A DNA stretch of 64,000 nucleotides, taken from Carya illinoinensis. Taxonomy: Eukaryota > Streptophyta > Magnoliopsida > Fagales > Juglandaceae. Under the pieces are notes generated by a model. It was given only the letters and a program-made list of their open reading frames with translations, made no database searches and had not been told where the DNA came from. Where the stretch lies: positions 2,356,001-2,420,000 of the forward strand of contig NC_056756.1 in the NCBI RefSeq assembly GCF_018687715.1, given 5' to 3'. Position numbers and translations under genes: made by a program. Below, piece after piece: positions 43,171 through 54,642 of the stretch (position 1 is its first letter; every line of letters starts with the position of its first letter).

Positions 43171-46100
43171 ATGGAAGGTGGAAGATATAGGAACTATGGA
43201 AATCCCAGTAGTTCTGGGCCTAGGTCCACAGTGTCAAATGGTAAGTTTGAAGTTGAAAAGTTCGATGGAACTAACAACTTTGACATCTGGCAATGTGAAG
43301 TCATGGATGTTTTGATCCAACAAGAGTTGGATATTGTGTTGGACAATAAACCAGATGATATAACTGAACAAGATTGGAAGAAGCTTAATACCCAAGCTTG
43401 TAATACAATCCGGTTATGCCTTACCAAAGAACAGAAGTATTTTATCATGAGAGAGACAAATGCTAAGAAACTTTGACAAAAATTGAAGGATAAGTTCATG
43501 AAGAAGAGCATTGAGAGCCGTTTGCACTTGAAGAAAAAACTCTTCAGATTCAAATTTCGTGCAGGTAATTCTATGTTTGAACATCTAAATAGTTATAACA
43601 AAATTCTTACTGATTTGTTAAACTTAGATGTTAAAATCTAAAATGAAGATAAACCTTTACTTTTGTTAAATTCCTTACCTGATGCATATGAGTATTTAAT
43701 TACTACTTTACTGTATAGGAAGGAAAAGATTAGGTTTGACGATGTATCTAGTTCTTTAATTAGCAATAAGTACCGTAAAAAAGATAAGTAGGTACAACTA
43801 GATACATCAAGTGAAACGCTAACAGCAAGAGGGAGACCATAGTCAAGGTATTTTAGAAAGAAAAAAGATTTTCTATCGAAAACCCGGGCCACATCACGTG
43901 GTTCATCAGTTGGAAGAAAAATCGCCGAGACGAGTGTTCCTTTGTCACAACAAAGGATACTGGAAGAAGGATTGTCCCAAACTGAAGGGACAACATCATA
44001 ATGAACCCACCACAGCCAATGTCATGGACATAGATGATAATTCAGATTTTGCCTTGACAAGTTCACCATCCATTTGTCATTCTGATGAATGGATTATGGA
44101 TTCTGGATGTACCTATCACATGTGTCTCAATCGGGACTGGTTTACTGACTTCACAAAGATTGATGGTGGAGTAGTACTTATGGGCAATGACAGTGCCTGT
44201 ACGATTCGGGGAATAAGTAGCATTCGGTTAAAGCTGCACGATGGCAGCGTCAAGACTCTGACAGAAGTTCGGTACATTCTAGACTTGTGAAAGAATCTCA
44301 TCTCACTGAGATCTCTGGATTAAAAGGTATTCAGAATCACTATTGAAGAAAAAACTCTCAAAGTACTAATAGGATTTCAGGTGGTAATGAAGGGTTTGAG
44401 GCGAGGAAACTTGTACTTCTTGCAAGGAAGTACTATCAATGGAAGAGCTTCCACATGCTGTGAGAATCTAGATGAGACTGATGCCGACACCGCCAGTCTT
44501 TGGCATATGCGTATGGGACACGTTGGAGAAAATTTTTTGTAAACACTGGTGAAGTAAGGCTTACTCAAAGGTGCCAAGACTGGTAAACTGTCTTTTTGTG
44601 AGCACTGTGTATTAGGAAAGCAGAGGCGGATCAAGTTCGAAACCGCTGTACACAATACATAAGAAATACTTGACTATGTACACTTCGATGTTTGGGGACC
44701 TACCCAAAATGCATTTTTGGGAGGTAAGCATTGGTTTGTAACTTTTGTGGATGATTATTCTTATCATGTGTGGGTGTATACGATGAAAAATAAAGATGAA
44801 CTGCTGAAAATCTTCCTTAATTGGAAGAAAATGGTTGAGACTCAGACCGGCAGAAAGATTAAGCGGCTTAGATCTGATAATGGAGGTGAGTACACTCCAG
44901 ACCCCTTTGTGGAAGTATGCTGGAGAGAGGAAATTGTTAGACTCTTCACAGTATGAGGTACACTGCAGCAGAACAATGTGGCAGAATGAATGAATCGTGC
45001 TTTACTAGAAAAAGTGCGATGTAGGTTACTAGATGCTGGATTCAGTAAATAATTTTGGGCTAAAACTGTGACATACGCCTGCCACCTCATCAACCGACTA
45101 CCCATAACTGCCAATGACGGTAAGACACCTAATGAAATGTGGAGAGGTACACATGCTACTGATTATAACTCTTTACACGTTTTCGGATGTCCTACTTATT
45201 ATCATGTTAAAGAAAGTAAACTTGATCCTAAAGTCAAGAAAGCAAAATTCTTGGGCTTTAGTACTGGTGTAAAAGGGTATAGACTCTGGTGCATAAAGTC
45301 TAAAAAGGTGATCATCAGTAGAGATGTTACATTCAACGAATCTGAGATGCTTAAGTCACATAAGTATAAAGATTCCAATGAAGGCAGCTATGATAGCGAA
45401 ACACCAGGTGATTCGCAAAAGCTGGAGTTTTCCACTCAAAATGATTCTGGAGAAACAAATGGAGAGCACGGACAAGATGAGGTTGATAGTCCAGTCACAA
45501 TACCTCCATGTCAACCTGAATCAATTGCAACCAACAAACCGAGACGAGAGAAACGTGTATCGACACGTTTTACAGACTATATGATATATGCATTACCAGC
45601 TGAAAGGGGTGAGATCCTAACCACTTACAGAGAAGTCATACAGTCCAGTGAACAAGTTGAATGGACAAAGGCGATGAATGAAGAGATGCAGTCTCTTCAG
45701 CAGAACCAGACTTGGGAGCTTATGCCGCTTCCAAAAGGAAATAAGACAATTGGCTTTAAGTGGATCTTCAATCAGAAAGATGATCAAGCTGCTAAAAATG
45801 GAATGTGATACAAAGCTAGGTTGGTAGCCAAGGGCTACACTCAGACAGAGGGAATTGACTATAGTGAAGTATTCTCTCCTGTTGTGAAGCATTCATCCAT
45901 TCGGATATTGGTAGCTTTGATTGCACAATATGATCTTGAGTTAACACAGCTTGATGTGAAAACAAATTTCTTATATGGTGATCTAGAAGAGGAGATTTAT
46001 CTATCACAACTAGAAGGTTTTAAGGAAGCTAGAAAAGAAAATTGGGTATTCAATCTTAAGAAGTCTCTCTATGGCTTAAAGCAGTCACCTCGGCAATGGT

Positions 46101-47162
46101 ATAAGCTGTTTGACCGCTTTATGATGGATCTGAAATACACTTGTTGCCAATACGATCACTGTGTGTATTTCAGAAAACTTGCAAATGGATCTTTCGTTTA
46201 TTTGTTTTTATATGTAGATAATATGTTAATTGCATGTAAAAGCAAGGGGGAGATAAATCGTTTAAAAACTTAGTTAAGTCATGAGTTTGAAATAAAAGAT
46301 CTAGGAGAAACACGGAGAATATTGGGGATGGAGATCAGCAGAGATAGGGTGAAAGGTACAGTTCACCTTACTCAGAAGCAGTATCAAAAGAGAATACTAC
46401 AATACTTCAACATCGACTCGAAGATGAAGCTGGTGAGTACTCCTATGGCCCTATATTTCAAGCTTAGTGCATTGCAATCTCCTAAAGATAATGAAGAGTG
46501 GGACTACATGAGAAATGTCCCATATGCAAGTATTGTTGGAAGCTTAATGTGTGTCATGGAGTGTACACGACCTGATATCTCCCAGACTGTTAGCTTAGTT
46601 AGTCACTATATGCATAATCTTGGAAAGGTTCATTGGCATGCAGCTAAGTGGATTCTACGGTATATTTTAGGAATCGTAGATATTGGTTTAAAGTTTGAGA
46701 AGAGTGAAGATAGTCTAGTAACTGGATATGTTGACTCAGACTATGCAGGTGATCTTGACAAACGCTGATCGACAACTGGATATGTGTTCACTATGGCTAG
46801 AGAACCAGTCAGTTGACGATCAACTTTGCAGTCGACAATTGCACTATCATCTACTGAGGCTGAATACATGGCTGTAACAGAAGTCGTGAAAGAAGATATT
46901 TGGTTATAGGGATTGGTAACAGATTTGAGTTTTAAGCAGCAAGAGGTTACTATTTACTATGACAGTCAAAGTACAATTCATTTGGCCAAGAATCAAGTGT
47001 ATCACTCTCGAACAAAACATATAGATCTCTGTTTCCACTTCGTACGTGAGATATTGGAAGAATGAGACATTCTATTTCAAAAGATTGGCACTGAAGATAC
47101 TAGCAAATATGTTGACGAAAGTCGTCACTGGGATCAAGTTCCAACACTGTTTGGACTTGATT
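43171..47162 (+). pseudogene. Copia gag-pol polyprotein (broken)
   Basis: Domains in order: gag (from 43171, MEGGRYRNYG); degraded zinc knuckle (about 43940-43975); aspartic protease with MDSGCTYHM (about 44096-44122); pre-integrase LWHMRMGHVG (about 44500); integrase with DNGGEYTP and the glutamate in NNVAE (44680-45110); RT with LVAKGYTQTEGIDYSEVFSP and LDVKTNFLYGDLEEEIYL (about 45815-46320); RNase H with VDSDYAGD, SSTEAEYMA, YDSQSTIHLAKN and RTKHID (about 46725-47050). More than ten stops or shifts interrupt it, several at CGA-to-TGA or TGG-to-TAG/TGA sites. The RT active site is YVDN rather than YVDD. It cannot be active. It is the source of the truncated copy in unit A. Confidence 0.9.
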
Positions 47163-47326
47163 AATATCTTACACTTCTAAGCACCTACGGGTGCATTGGC
47201 GCCTTAGGGCACATTTGATAGTGGAGATCTCTCATGGCAAATGAACATTTCGATAAAGGGATGCAATCATTAGAAGGATATAATATGTAGTATCCTAGTA
47301 TGGCACACTTGGGTAGAGGAGGTGAT

Positions 47327-47390
47327 TGTTAAGGGTCCACCCCATGTGTGCCCATGTGTTGATGATGTCCAATTCACATAATTGTATTCT
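47327..47390 (+). repeat. Copia 3' LTR, 5'-most 64 bases only
   Basis: TGTTAAGGGTCCACCCC matches the 5' LTR starts at 11651 and 41717 with about four differences over the first 64 bases. Sequence after GTATTCTTC is LINE-like. Confidence 0.85.
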
Positions 47391-48893
47391 TCCGTTGGTG
47401 CACCGCCATCTGTCAATCCTTGGTCGTTTGCAGATCTGGTCTCGGTGGTTCCTCAACCCCTGCCGGAGATGGCTGTTCCTTTCCGTCAACCAAAAACTAT
47501 TGATGGAGAACTATTCTTTACGTTCTCAGTGGAGGAGTTAGAGAAAACTGCTGAACCTTTTAGATATTCTATGGTGCTTAAATTCTTACGGCAGTGGCCA
47601 TCCTTGGACGCCATCAGAGCATTTATCCATTGTTGTTGGGGGTTGTCTTGTATGCCAGTCGTTTCTGCCATGCGCAAGCCTCTGCATGTTTTTATTCGGA
47701 TGTCCAATGAAAATGACTTCCATCAATCTTTGTCCAGAGAGTCATGTGAAGTAAATGGCATCTCTTATCGATCGTTCGCATGGACTCCAGATTTTGATGA
47801 AGACTTTGAACCGCCTAGAGTACCGGTGTGGGTTTTCTTGCTTGGCCTTCCATTGAATTTCTATCATGCCTCTATTTTGAAGATGCTTACAGCCCCGATT
47901 GGAAACTTTATTCGCTGTGATAACTCCACAACCTGTGCGACTCGAACCGATGGAGCAAGGATTTGTCTTGAGATTGATTCCTCTAAAGAGCCGATCTCCC
48001 ACTTCTGGATTGGAAAACCAGGTTTGCCACATAGCCGAAAACAAGAAATTGTCTTTGAAACTTTACCTGTGTATTGCACCACCTGTAAGTGCCAGGGACA
48101 TAACCATAAAACTTGTAGACGGGGCTGTGATCAACTACAGAAGGGTCAAGGAGGAAAGAAGTGGGTGGTTAAAAAGGGAGACAACGATTTGGAAGTGCAT
48201 GCAGAAGGAGCGGCCATGATGGACACCAGTTTACCGAATTCTGACCTTGTTGTAAAACCCGGAGAGCAACCTGATGGAGCTATGAAGGAGGTACAACGGA
48301 ATTCAGACCAAGAGCCTTTGACTATAGTAGGTCCTGTTACGAAAGAGTGTGAAGATGAGAGGGTTGTTTCTCAAGACCTGCAACTGATTGATACACTGCA
48401 AAGGGAGGAAGCTGACGCTGCTTTTGTGCATGCTGAGGTTGGGTGTAAAATTAGTGGTGGGACGTGTGAGGGGTCTGGTGCGCCTGACAGTGATGGGGTC
48501 CAGCATGAGGAGTGTGCTGACGGAGTGGGTTCGGTGGAGAAAGGTCTTATGTTGGGTCTAAAAATGGTGGAGGTAGTTGGGCCTACGGGTGATGTTTTGG
48601 GTCTTGGAGAGGCAGGGCCCAGTTTGACGAATTACCAAGAACATATGCAAAATGAGGAAATGGAGGATGGGTGTGGGGAAGAAGCTGTCCAAGATGGGTG
48701 CGTGATTGTTGTTGAGTCTGATATGGCTATTGATACTCAATCTGATTGTGGCATTGAAAGGGATACGATTAAAGATGATATGGAAAAAGATTATCGTTCT
48801 GAATCAGAAGGAGCAAAAATTGTTGTTGGTAAGTTGAAAAAAAGAAATTCCACCCGGGTGGTTACTCGTCCCTCTAAATTAAACTTACGATAA
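47391..48893 (+). pseudogene. LINE ORF1 protein (DUF4283 and zinc knuckle), N-terminus cut
   Basis: About 500 codons stay open from the junction to TAA near 48893. Early residues are VNPWSFADLVSVVPQPLPEM, a common start region of plant L1 ORF1. The DUF4283-like domain follows (IDGELFFTFSVEELE, VWVFLLGLPLNFYHASILKM), then a CCHC knuckle CTTCKCQGHNHKTC (C-X2-C-X4-H-X4-C) and a long acidic low-complexity tail. The original start codon is lost; the first in-frame ATG is at 47469. ORF1 proteins bind the element's RNA. Frame-wise it is intact but lacks its own promoter. Confidence 0.85.
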
Positions 48894-51800
48894 GTCCAAT
48901 TATTTTTTGGAATATTAGAGGTGTTGGTACTTCTCTTATGCATTTGAAAAAAATTATAAAAAAATTTCAGCCTAATATAATTGCTTTGGCCGAACCGTTT
49001 TTTATGGAAGAGAATATTCCTAGACTTTTGGGGCATCTTCATTGTGAGTGTTTTATCACTAATGAAGCACAAGAAGGGAAAATTTGGATATTGTGGGATT
49101 CGAATGTTTCGGTTCAATGGTTGGCTGCATCTATTCAATTTGTGTCTGTTAAAGTTGAGGAGAATGGTCACGTGTTTGTTCTTACTGTTGTCTATGCTAA
49201 GTGCAATCAACTTGAGAGAAAGATGCTTTGGGAGGCTCTTGAGGTTTTAGGATGTAGTGGCCTTCCTTGGGTTATTTGTGGGGATTTTAACATTATCAAG
49301 GATGATTCGGAAAGACGAGGAGGTCATCCACGTTCGTTTTCTGCTATGGAAGATTTCAAATTGTGCATTCACAACAATGGTTGGCTAGATATGTGCTCAA
49401 AAGGCCCGAAGATGACTTGGTGTAACGGCCAAGGCGGTTTGGCTTGCAAATGGGCAAGGTTAGATCGGTGTTTTATTGATTCAAATTTTCTTAACTATTT
49501 TCCTAACGTGTTTTTTCAAGTTTAGCCCGCACTACTTCTGATCATTCTCCGTTGGTTATCCAAATGGGAGAGGATCCTTTCAGGAATGGTCCTAGCCCCT
49601 TCCGGTTTCAATTTATGTGGACGGATCATCCTGACTTCCTTCGTCTTGTAGAGAGTGTGTGGAGTATAGGGGGAACTGGTTCTGGGCTTTTAAATCTTCT
49701 CTTAAATTGAAACGGGTAAGGGTGGCGTTAAGGGATTGGAATCGGATTGTTTTTGGTAGAACGGAGGTGATGATTAAAGATTTAGAATATCGTATTGAGA
49801 GGTTGGAAAATAGGCTGCAAACTTGTTTTAATATTGAGGATGAGACTGATCTCTTGAGCTCTAAAATGGATCTTCTAACCTGGATGAATAGAGAGGACAC
49901 TCGCCTCTCATATGGTTAAGAAAAGCTGGCTTAAAGATGGGGACCAGAATTCAAAATTTTTTCATTCTTATTTGAATGTCAAGAATAATAAAAGAGTTAC
50001 TGAGATGTGTCTGTTGGATGGTACCTCTCTTAATTCCCCTCTGGAGATTCATCAAGCGGTTATTGAGTACTTTAAGAATTTTTTGGGGGTTCAAGGTACT
50101 AGGGATTTGCCTGATCTTACTTATTTAATTTATCCTGTGATTACTGCTGAGGAGAATGCGGATCTCTGCAGAGTCCCATTTTTTGAGGAACTTAAGGAGG
50201 CTCTCTTTAGTATTCCCATTGATAATAGTCTCGGTCTGGATGGTTTTGGCTCTGGTTTTTATAGGGTCTGTTGGAATGTGGTTAAAGAGGATTTATTAGA
50301 TGCTATATCTGATTTCTTCTAGAATAATGAGTTTCCTAGATTTTATACGGCTTCCTTTATTGTCTTGATTCCTAAAGTGGATAAACCGTCTGGCTTTGAT
50401 AAATTTAGGCCTATTAGTCTTTGTTCAGTGGTGTATAAGATTTGTGCAAAAATTCTTGTGGGCCTTTTGACGAGCTTACTTGGTAAGTTTATCCCTCAAG
50501 AGCAAGGGGCTTTTATTCCTGGCCGGAGTATTTTTGAAAATATTAGCCTTACCCAAGAGATGGTCCACTCTATTCATAAAAATATTAATGGGGGGAATGT
50601 TTTGGTCAAGCTTGACATGTCCAAGGCTTATGATAGGGTAGATTGGAATTTCCTTTTACATGTCTTGGGTGCTTTTGGTTTTTCCCCTCAATCATATAGG
50701 TTGATAAAATCTTGTATTTCCACACCATGGTTCTCTGTTATAATGAATGGCACCTCTTTGGGTTTCTTTAAGGGTAAGCACGGGTTGAGGCAAGAGGATC
50801 CGCTTTCTCCTTACTTATTTATCATTATGCAAGAGGTGCTTTCCCTCCTTCTTAAGAATTTTTTTGGAAATGGAAAAATTGGTTCTTTTGTTCAAGCTAG
50901 AGGTACCCCTCTCATTTCTCACCTTATGTATGTGGATGATATTGTTATTTTTGCTAATGGTGGTAAGAGGTCCATGAAGGGTTTGATGCAGGTTTTGAAT
51001 CTTTATGAAGATTGGACGGGGCAAGTTCTAAGCAAAGATAAAAGTGCTATGTATATCTCTAAAAGAATTCCCCTTGCTAGGAAAACTTCTATTCTTCGTA
51101 TCACTGGTTTTCCTGAAGGTACGTTTCCTTTTAAATATTTGGGTGTTACTATTGTTGATGGAAGGCTTAAAGTTGGGGACTTTGGTGAGTTGCTCGGTAA
51201 GGTTCAAAGGAAGATAGCGGGTTGGAAGATGAAGATGCTCTCTGGTGGTGGTCGTACCATCCTTCTTCATCATGTTTTGTCTAGTATGGCTACTCATCTA
51301 TTGGCTGTTTTAAATGTTCCTAAATCTGTTCTTACAGCCTTGAACAGGATCTTGAGTTCTTTCTTCTGGGGTGATGTTGAAGGTAAACGTAAGAGGAAAT
51401 GGGTTGCTTGGAAAAATATTTGTAGGCCTATTGAGGAGGGGGGATTGGGTATTCGTGACTTTGGTGATATTCAGAAAGCTTTACATTTGAAACTCACTTG
51501 GCTTCTTAAGGGCCAGTCTTTATGGGCAGAGTTTTTTCTGGGCAAATATATTAGAGGTAATCATATTTCTCTTTTGCAGCCAGACAAGGGCACTCGGTTT
51601 TGGAAATCTATTGTTAAATGTATTCCCGACATTTTAAATAACTCAAATTGGCTTGTTCGAGAGGGTAATATCTATTTTTGGTATGATAATTGGGCGGAGG
51701 GTGGTCCGCTTAGTGTTCATTATCAGGTTATAGACCAACCCCTTTTGAAGATCAAAGAGTGTCGCCTTGATAATGGTTGGGATGTTTCTCTTTTGGAAGG

Positions 51801-53009
51801 GCTTGTGGGACCTCAAAAAGCTTATGATTTATGTCAGTTGTTGGCTAGGAGGAGGGATGGGTAGGATGTTTTAATTTGGTTAAAGGACACAAACGGTAAT
51901 TTTACTACTAAGAGTGCTTGGGACTATATAAGGATCAGGGCGTCTCCTCTACCTTGGGCTAACTGGATTTGACATCATAATCTTCCTAAGAAAATTTCTA
52001 TTATGATGTGGAAGGCTTTTCATAATTGCTTGAGTGTTGATGAGAAGATTAAAACTGTTAGGTTCCTTTGGTTTCTAAATGTCATTGTTGCACTCGAGGC
52101 CACGCTGAGGACTTAAATCATGTGCTTTGTACTGGAGACTTTGCTCGTTAGATCTGGCGTATGGCTGCAATTCAGTTAGGTGTTCACATGGGGGTTTTTC
52201 ATACCTGGCAGGATCAGATTAATTTTTGGTTTCGTCGTGCGAGTAAGTCTTCACAAATTAGGAATATTTTTGGCCTTCTTCATTCTATTGTTTCTTGGAA
52301 ACTTTGGGATTGGCTGTGCAAAGCACGTTATGAAGATAAGATTTTTAACGCTGAGTCAGTTTGGCAAGCTATTAAAATTTGGATCCGTAGAATTCTGCAC
52401 TTGATCATGAAAGTTTCCAAGCTTTCTACTCAGGATGTTGCTATTTTGAATAGGCTTGATATTCCTATTTTAGCTCCTAAGCCTAAGAAGGTTCGTGTGG
52501 TGAGATGGTCTAGGCCTCAATTTGGTTGGGTGAAGCTTAATACTGACGGTAGCAGTTTAGGAAATCCGGGGCCGGCTGGTGCTGGGGGTGTTATTCGTGA
52601 TCATGGTGGCAAGCTTTGTATGGCGTATTCTGTGTCGCTAGGTCATGGGTCTAATAATTATGCTGAGTTACGTAGTGTGTTGGAAGGGGTTCGCAGGTGC
52701 TTCCATCTTGGCTTTTTTCACGTTGAGATTGAGACTGATTCTCAGCTTCTGGTTAGTTGGATTACTAAAGGTTCTTGTAATATCTGGTATTTAGAGGATT
52801 TCTGGGATGAATTAAATGCATACCTTATGTGCATGGAGTATCGTGTTCGTCATATTTTTCATGAAGGAAATGTTGTGGCTGATTATCTTGCTAAGCGAGG
52901 TGCTAGGGGCCTAACTACAAACTGGGCTGATGATGATGATATTCCTACTCAACTAAGAGGTCTTATTTGGACGGACAGGCTTGGTCTTCTTTATTTACGC
53001 ATCTCGTAG
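48890..53009 (+). pseudogene. LINE ORF2: endonuclease, reverse transcriptase, RNase H (broken)
   Basis: It overlaps the ORF1 stop. The APE-type endonuclease has WNIRG, LAEP, VICGDFNII, ARLDRCF and, after a frameshift near 49524, TSDHSPLVI. The RT includes FRPISLCSVVYKICAKIL, QGAFIPGRSIFENI, LDMSKAYDRVDW, GLRQEDPLSPYLFI (the family has QGD) and MYVDDIVIF with its active site kept. A zf-RVT-like region follows (about 51890-52060), then an RNase H domain with NTDGSSLGNPGPAGAGG, NYAEL, ETDSQ and VADYLAKRG, ending at TAG 53007-53009. Stops lie at 50321-50323, 51862-51864, 51972 and 52149 among others, so it is inactive. Confidence 0.9.
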
Positions 53010-53307
53010 TTTTTGATCTTGGTAAGTTGGTTTTCTTCTCTCTATTCTCGAAGTGCTATATTTTTGTTTGTGTGGTTGGTTTGTTGTTTTTGCAGGTGCA
53101 GGTTTTCTTGTGTTGGTTCTTTGTTTTGTATAAACTTTAGTTATGGTTTTTGGTTGGTGTTTTAAGGCCTGGGTTTTGGTTTTTTGTATCCCTCAGGCCT
53201 CGGGTTGTAATCACGGTTTTCCTCCACCATAAGTGAGGGTTTATTAATAAATTTGGGACGGGGCTGCTATGTGGGTGGCTGCCGGCTCTTCTAAAAAAAA
53301 AAAAAAA

Positions 53308-53712
53308 TCTTTGGATCGATATTGAACGTTGTCTATGGTAAATTAGCCCGATTGTGTCAAGAGAACTTACTAAACATATATAGTTATTAATTCAAAATAC
53401 ATGCACTGGATGATAAAAGGGCTCTGCAAGTGATTGAGCGGCCGTGAGCGCCATGGAAAGAAAAGAACGAATAATTAGCGGATATAGGATAAATAGTTGG
53501 AAAAGAATCAGCTTCTGGCATTAATTCAGTATAAAATATGAAATATTCTAATCAGTACTTTACATTATTTTTGACAAATGAAATTATCAAAATAATCTAA
53601 TTAATTCCTCACCAGTCACGAAGCAAAGATTAGTAGTGCACCATCTCCATCTTTTTCTTAAATAAGAGTAATATATTCTTTATTTATGCATATATACATA
53701 TATATATATATA
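53308..53712. other. Non-coding spacer between LINE and Helitron
   Basis: About 400 bases without a recognised gene, ending in a (TA)n run at 53690-53712. It should be host or older repeat DNA at the Helitron insertion site. It does not match the missing copia LTR. Confidence 0.6.
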
Positions 53713-54365
53713 CTAGTAGAATCAAAACGTCCAAGGGACATTTGCCTAGTGGAGGCAAAATATAAATGTAAAACTTTCTCATGAAAGTAAATAATAGTAT
53801 AAAAGAAAAATACAGCAATTGTATTAAAACAACTGTAAGTCTGAGAAATTGGAACATAATAAGTTGTCTTCTACAATAATAATAGATTGTGGCACCCAAA
53901 GACATAGACCATAGTCGAAAGCCTGATGTACAATCTTCACTGCTAAATCAACACAAAATGATAAAAAATATATATATACATATATATTCATTACAATATA
54001 ATATAAAGGTTTTGGTATTAAAGTTGTAATAACTTAAAGCATAGGAAATTCCTTTATTTTAAGCAGATCTCCTTGCATACTATGCAAATAGTTATCAATT
54101 TATATTCAATTATATTTTTACTTATTACTTTAAAAATACAATCATGGAAAGTTTTATTTTGTTCGTAATTTTGTGCTTGGATACATGGAAGATCTGCAAA
54201 ACCTAGTTACAACTGTGGCAGGTACTATTTTGAAAAGTAAAGAAGAGCTTTGGTGCCTAGAAAATAAACAAGTAAGTCGATTATTTCAACCTGATGGAAA
54301 ACTGAAGCATCTCTCTTGAAGCATCTCTCTACAAGAGACAAGAGATGTAACATCATAATTCTGCA

Positions 54366-54475
54366 TCGCCTAACAGTTACAGAAGAGTGATATAGTATCA
54401 TAGCTGCGGCGCCTGAGAGTTACATAAGAGCGATGTAGTATCATAAGTGTGGCGCCTAACAGTTACAGATATTTA
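54366..54475. repeat. Minisatellite, about 43 bp x 2.5
   Basis: The unit GCGCCTAACAGTTACAGAAG and following bases (to ATCATAAGTGTG) repeats imperfectly from about 54368, 54411 and 54454. It lies between the RPA gene's stop and the Helitron 3' end. Confidence 0.75.
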
Positions 54476-54504
54476 TAACATCGATAGTTTTAGCAAAGTT
54501 TCAT

Positions 54505-54612
54505 GTCATAAGTTTATTACAAGCCCAACAAAAACATCAGTTCAAAACATAACTTAGTGCAACACATGTGATAAGTTTAATACGAGCCTAACAAAAACAT
54601 CAGTTCAAAATA
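54505..54612. repeat. Direct repeat of about 60 bp x 2 in the Helitron 3' region
   Basis: Two copies of ATAAGTTTATTACAAGCC-like sequence, each followed by AACAAAAACATCAGTTCAAAA, lie next to each other just beyond the RPA stop codon. H1 and H2 have only one equivalent of this segment. Confidence 0.65.
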
Positions 54613-54642
54613 TGAGTCCTTTGATGTTTTTAGTCTGATCCA

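Larger units (their letters stand above)
14493..44565. repeat. Tandem segmental duplication, unit B
   Basis: This is the second copy of the unit. It is longer because it carries a 4.8-kb gene-capturing Helitron (16548-21365) in place of the small Helitrons of unit A, plus a 12.3-kb CACTA element (26109-38380). Corresponding positions differ by about 14916 at the left, 17791 around PR-1 and 30066 right of the CACTA element. The match to unit A ends at 44565 and the copia element simply continues, so 44565/44566 is the undisrupted sequence and 14492/14493 is the novel junction. Confidence 0.93.
41717..47390 (+). mobile_element. Ty1/copia retrotransposon, unit B copy (nearly full length, defective)
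   Basis: The 5' LTR starts at 41717 (TGTTGAGGGTCC) and contains the hAT insertion. The internal region has gag, protease, integrase, RT and RNase H in copia order. A purine-rich primer tract (GTAGAGGAGGTGA, about 47313-47325) precedes the 3' LTR at 47327 (TGTTAAGGGTCC). Only about 64 bases of the 3' LTR remain before LINE sequence begins, with about four differences from the 5' LTR. The right-hand part of the 3' LTR and the target duplication are gone. Confidence 0.92.
47391..53307 (+). mobile_element. L1-type LINE with RNase H, 5'-truncated, defective
   Basis: It contains ORF1 (DUF4283 plus CCHC knuckle) and ORF2 (endonuclease, RT, zf-RVT region, RNase H) in plant L1 order, then a 3' UTR with AATAAA-like TTATTAATAAA and a poly(A) tail (53293-53307). 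The 5' UTR and the first residues of ORF1 are missing at the junction with the copia LTR, as with usual 5' truncation. No target duplication can be recognised, and the sequence after the tail is not the rest of the LTR. Confidence 0.92.

Noticed and set aside
47382..47468. Apparent start of LINE ORF1 inside the copia LTR
   Set aside because: The frame begins at TTG in LTR sequence; it is just an open frame crossing the junction. The first in-frame ATG is at 47469 and the true ORF1 start is missing.
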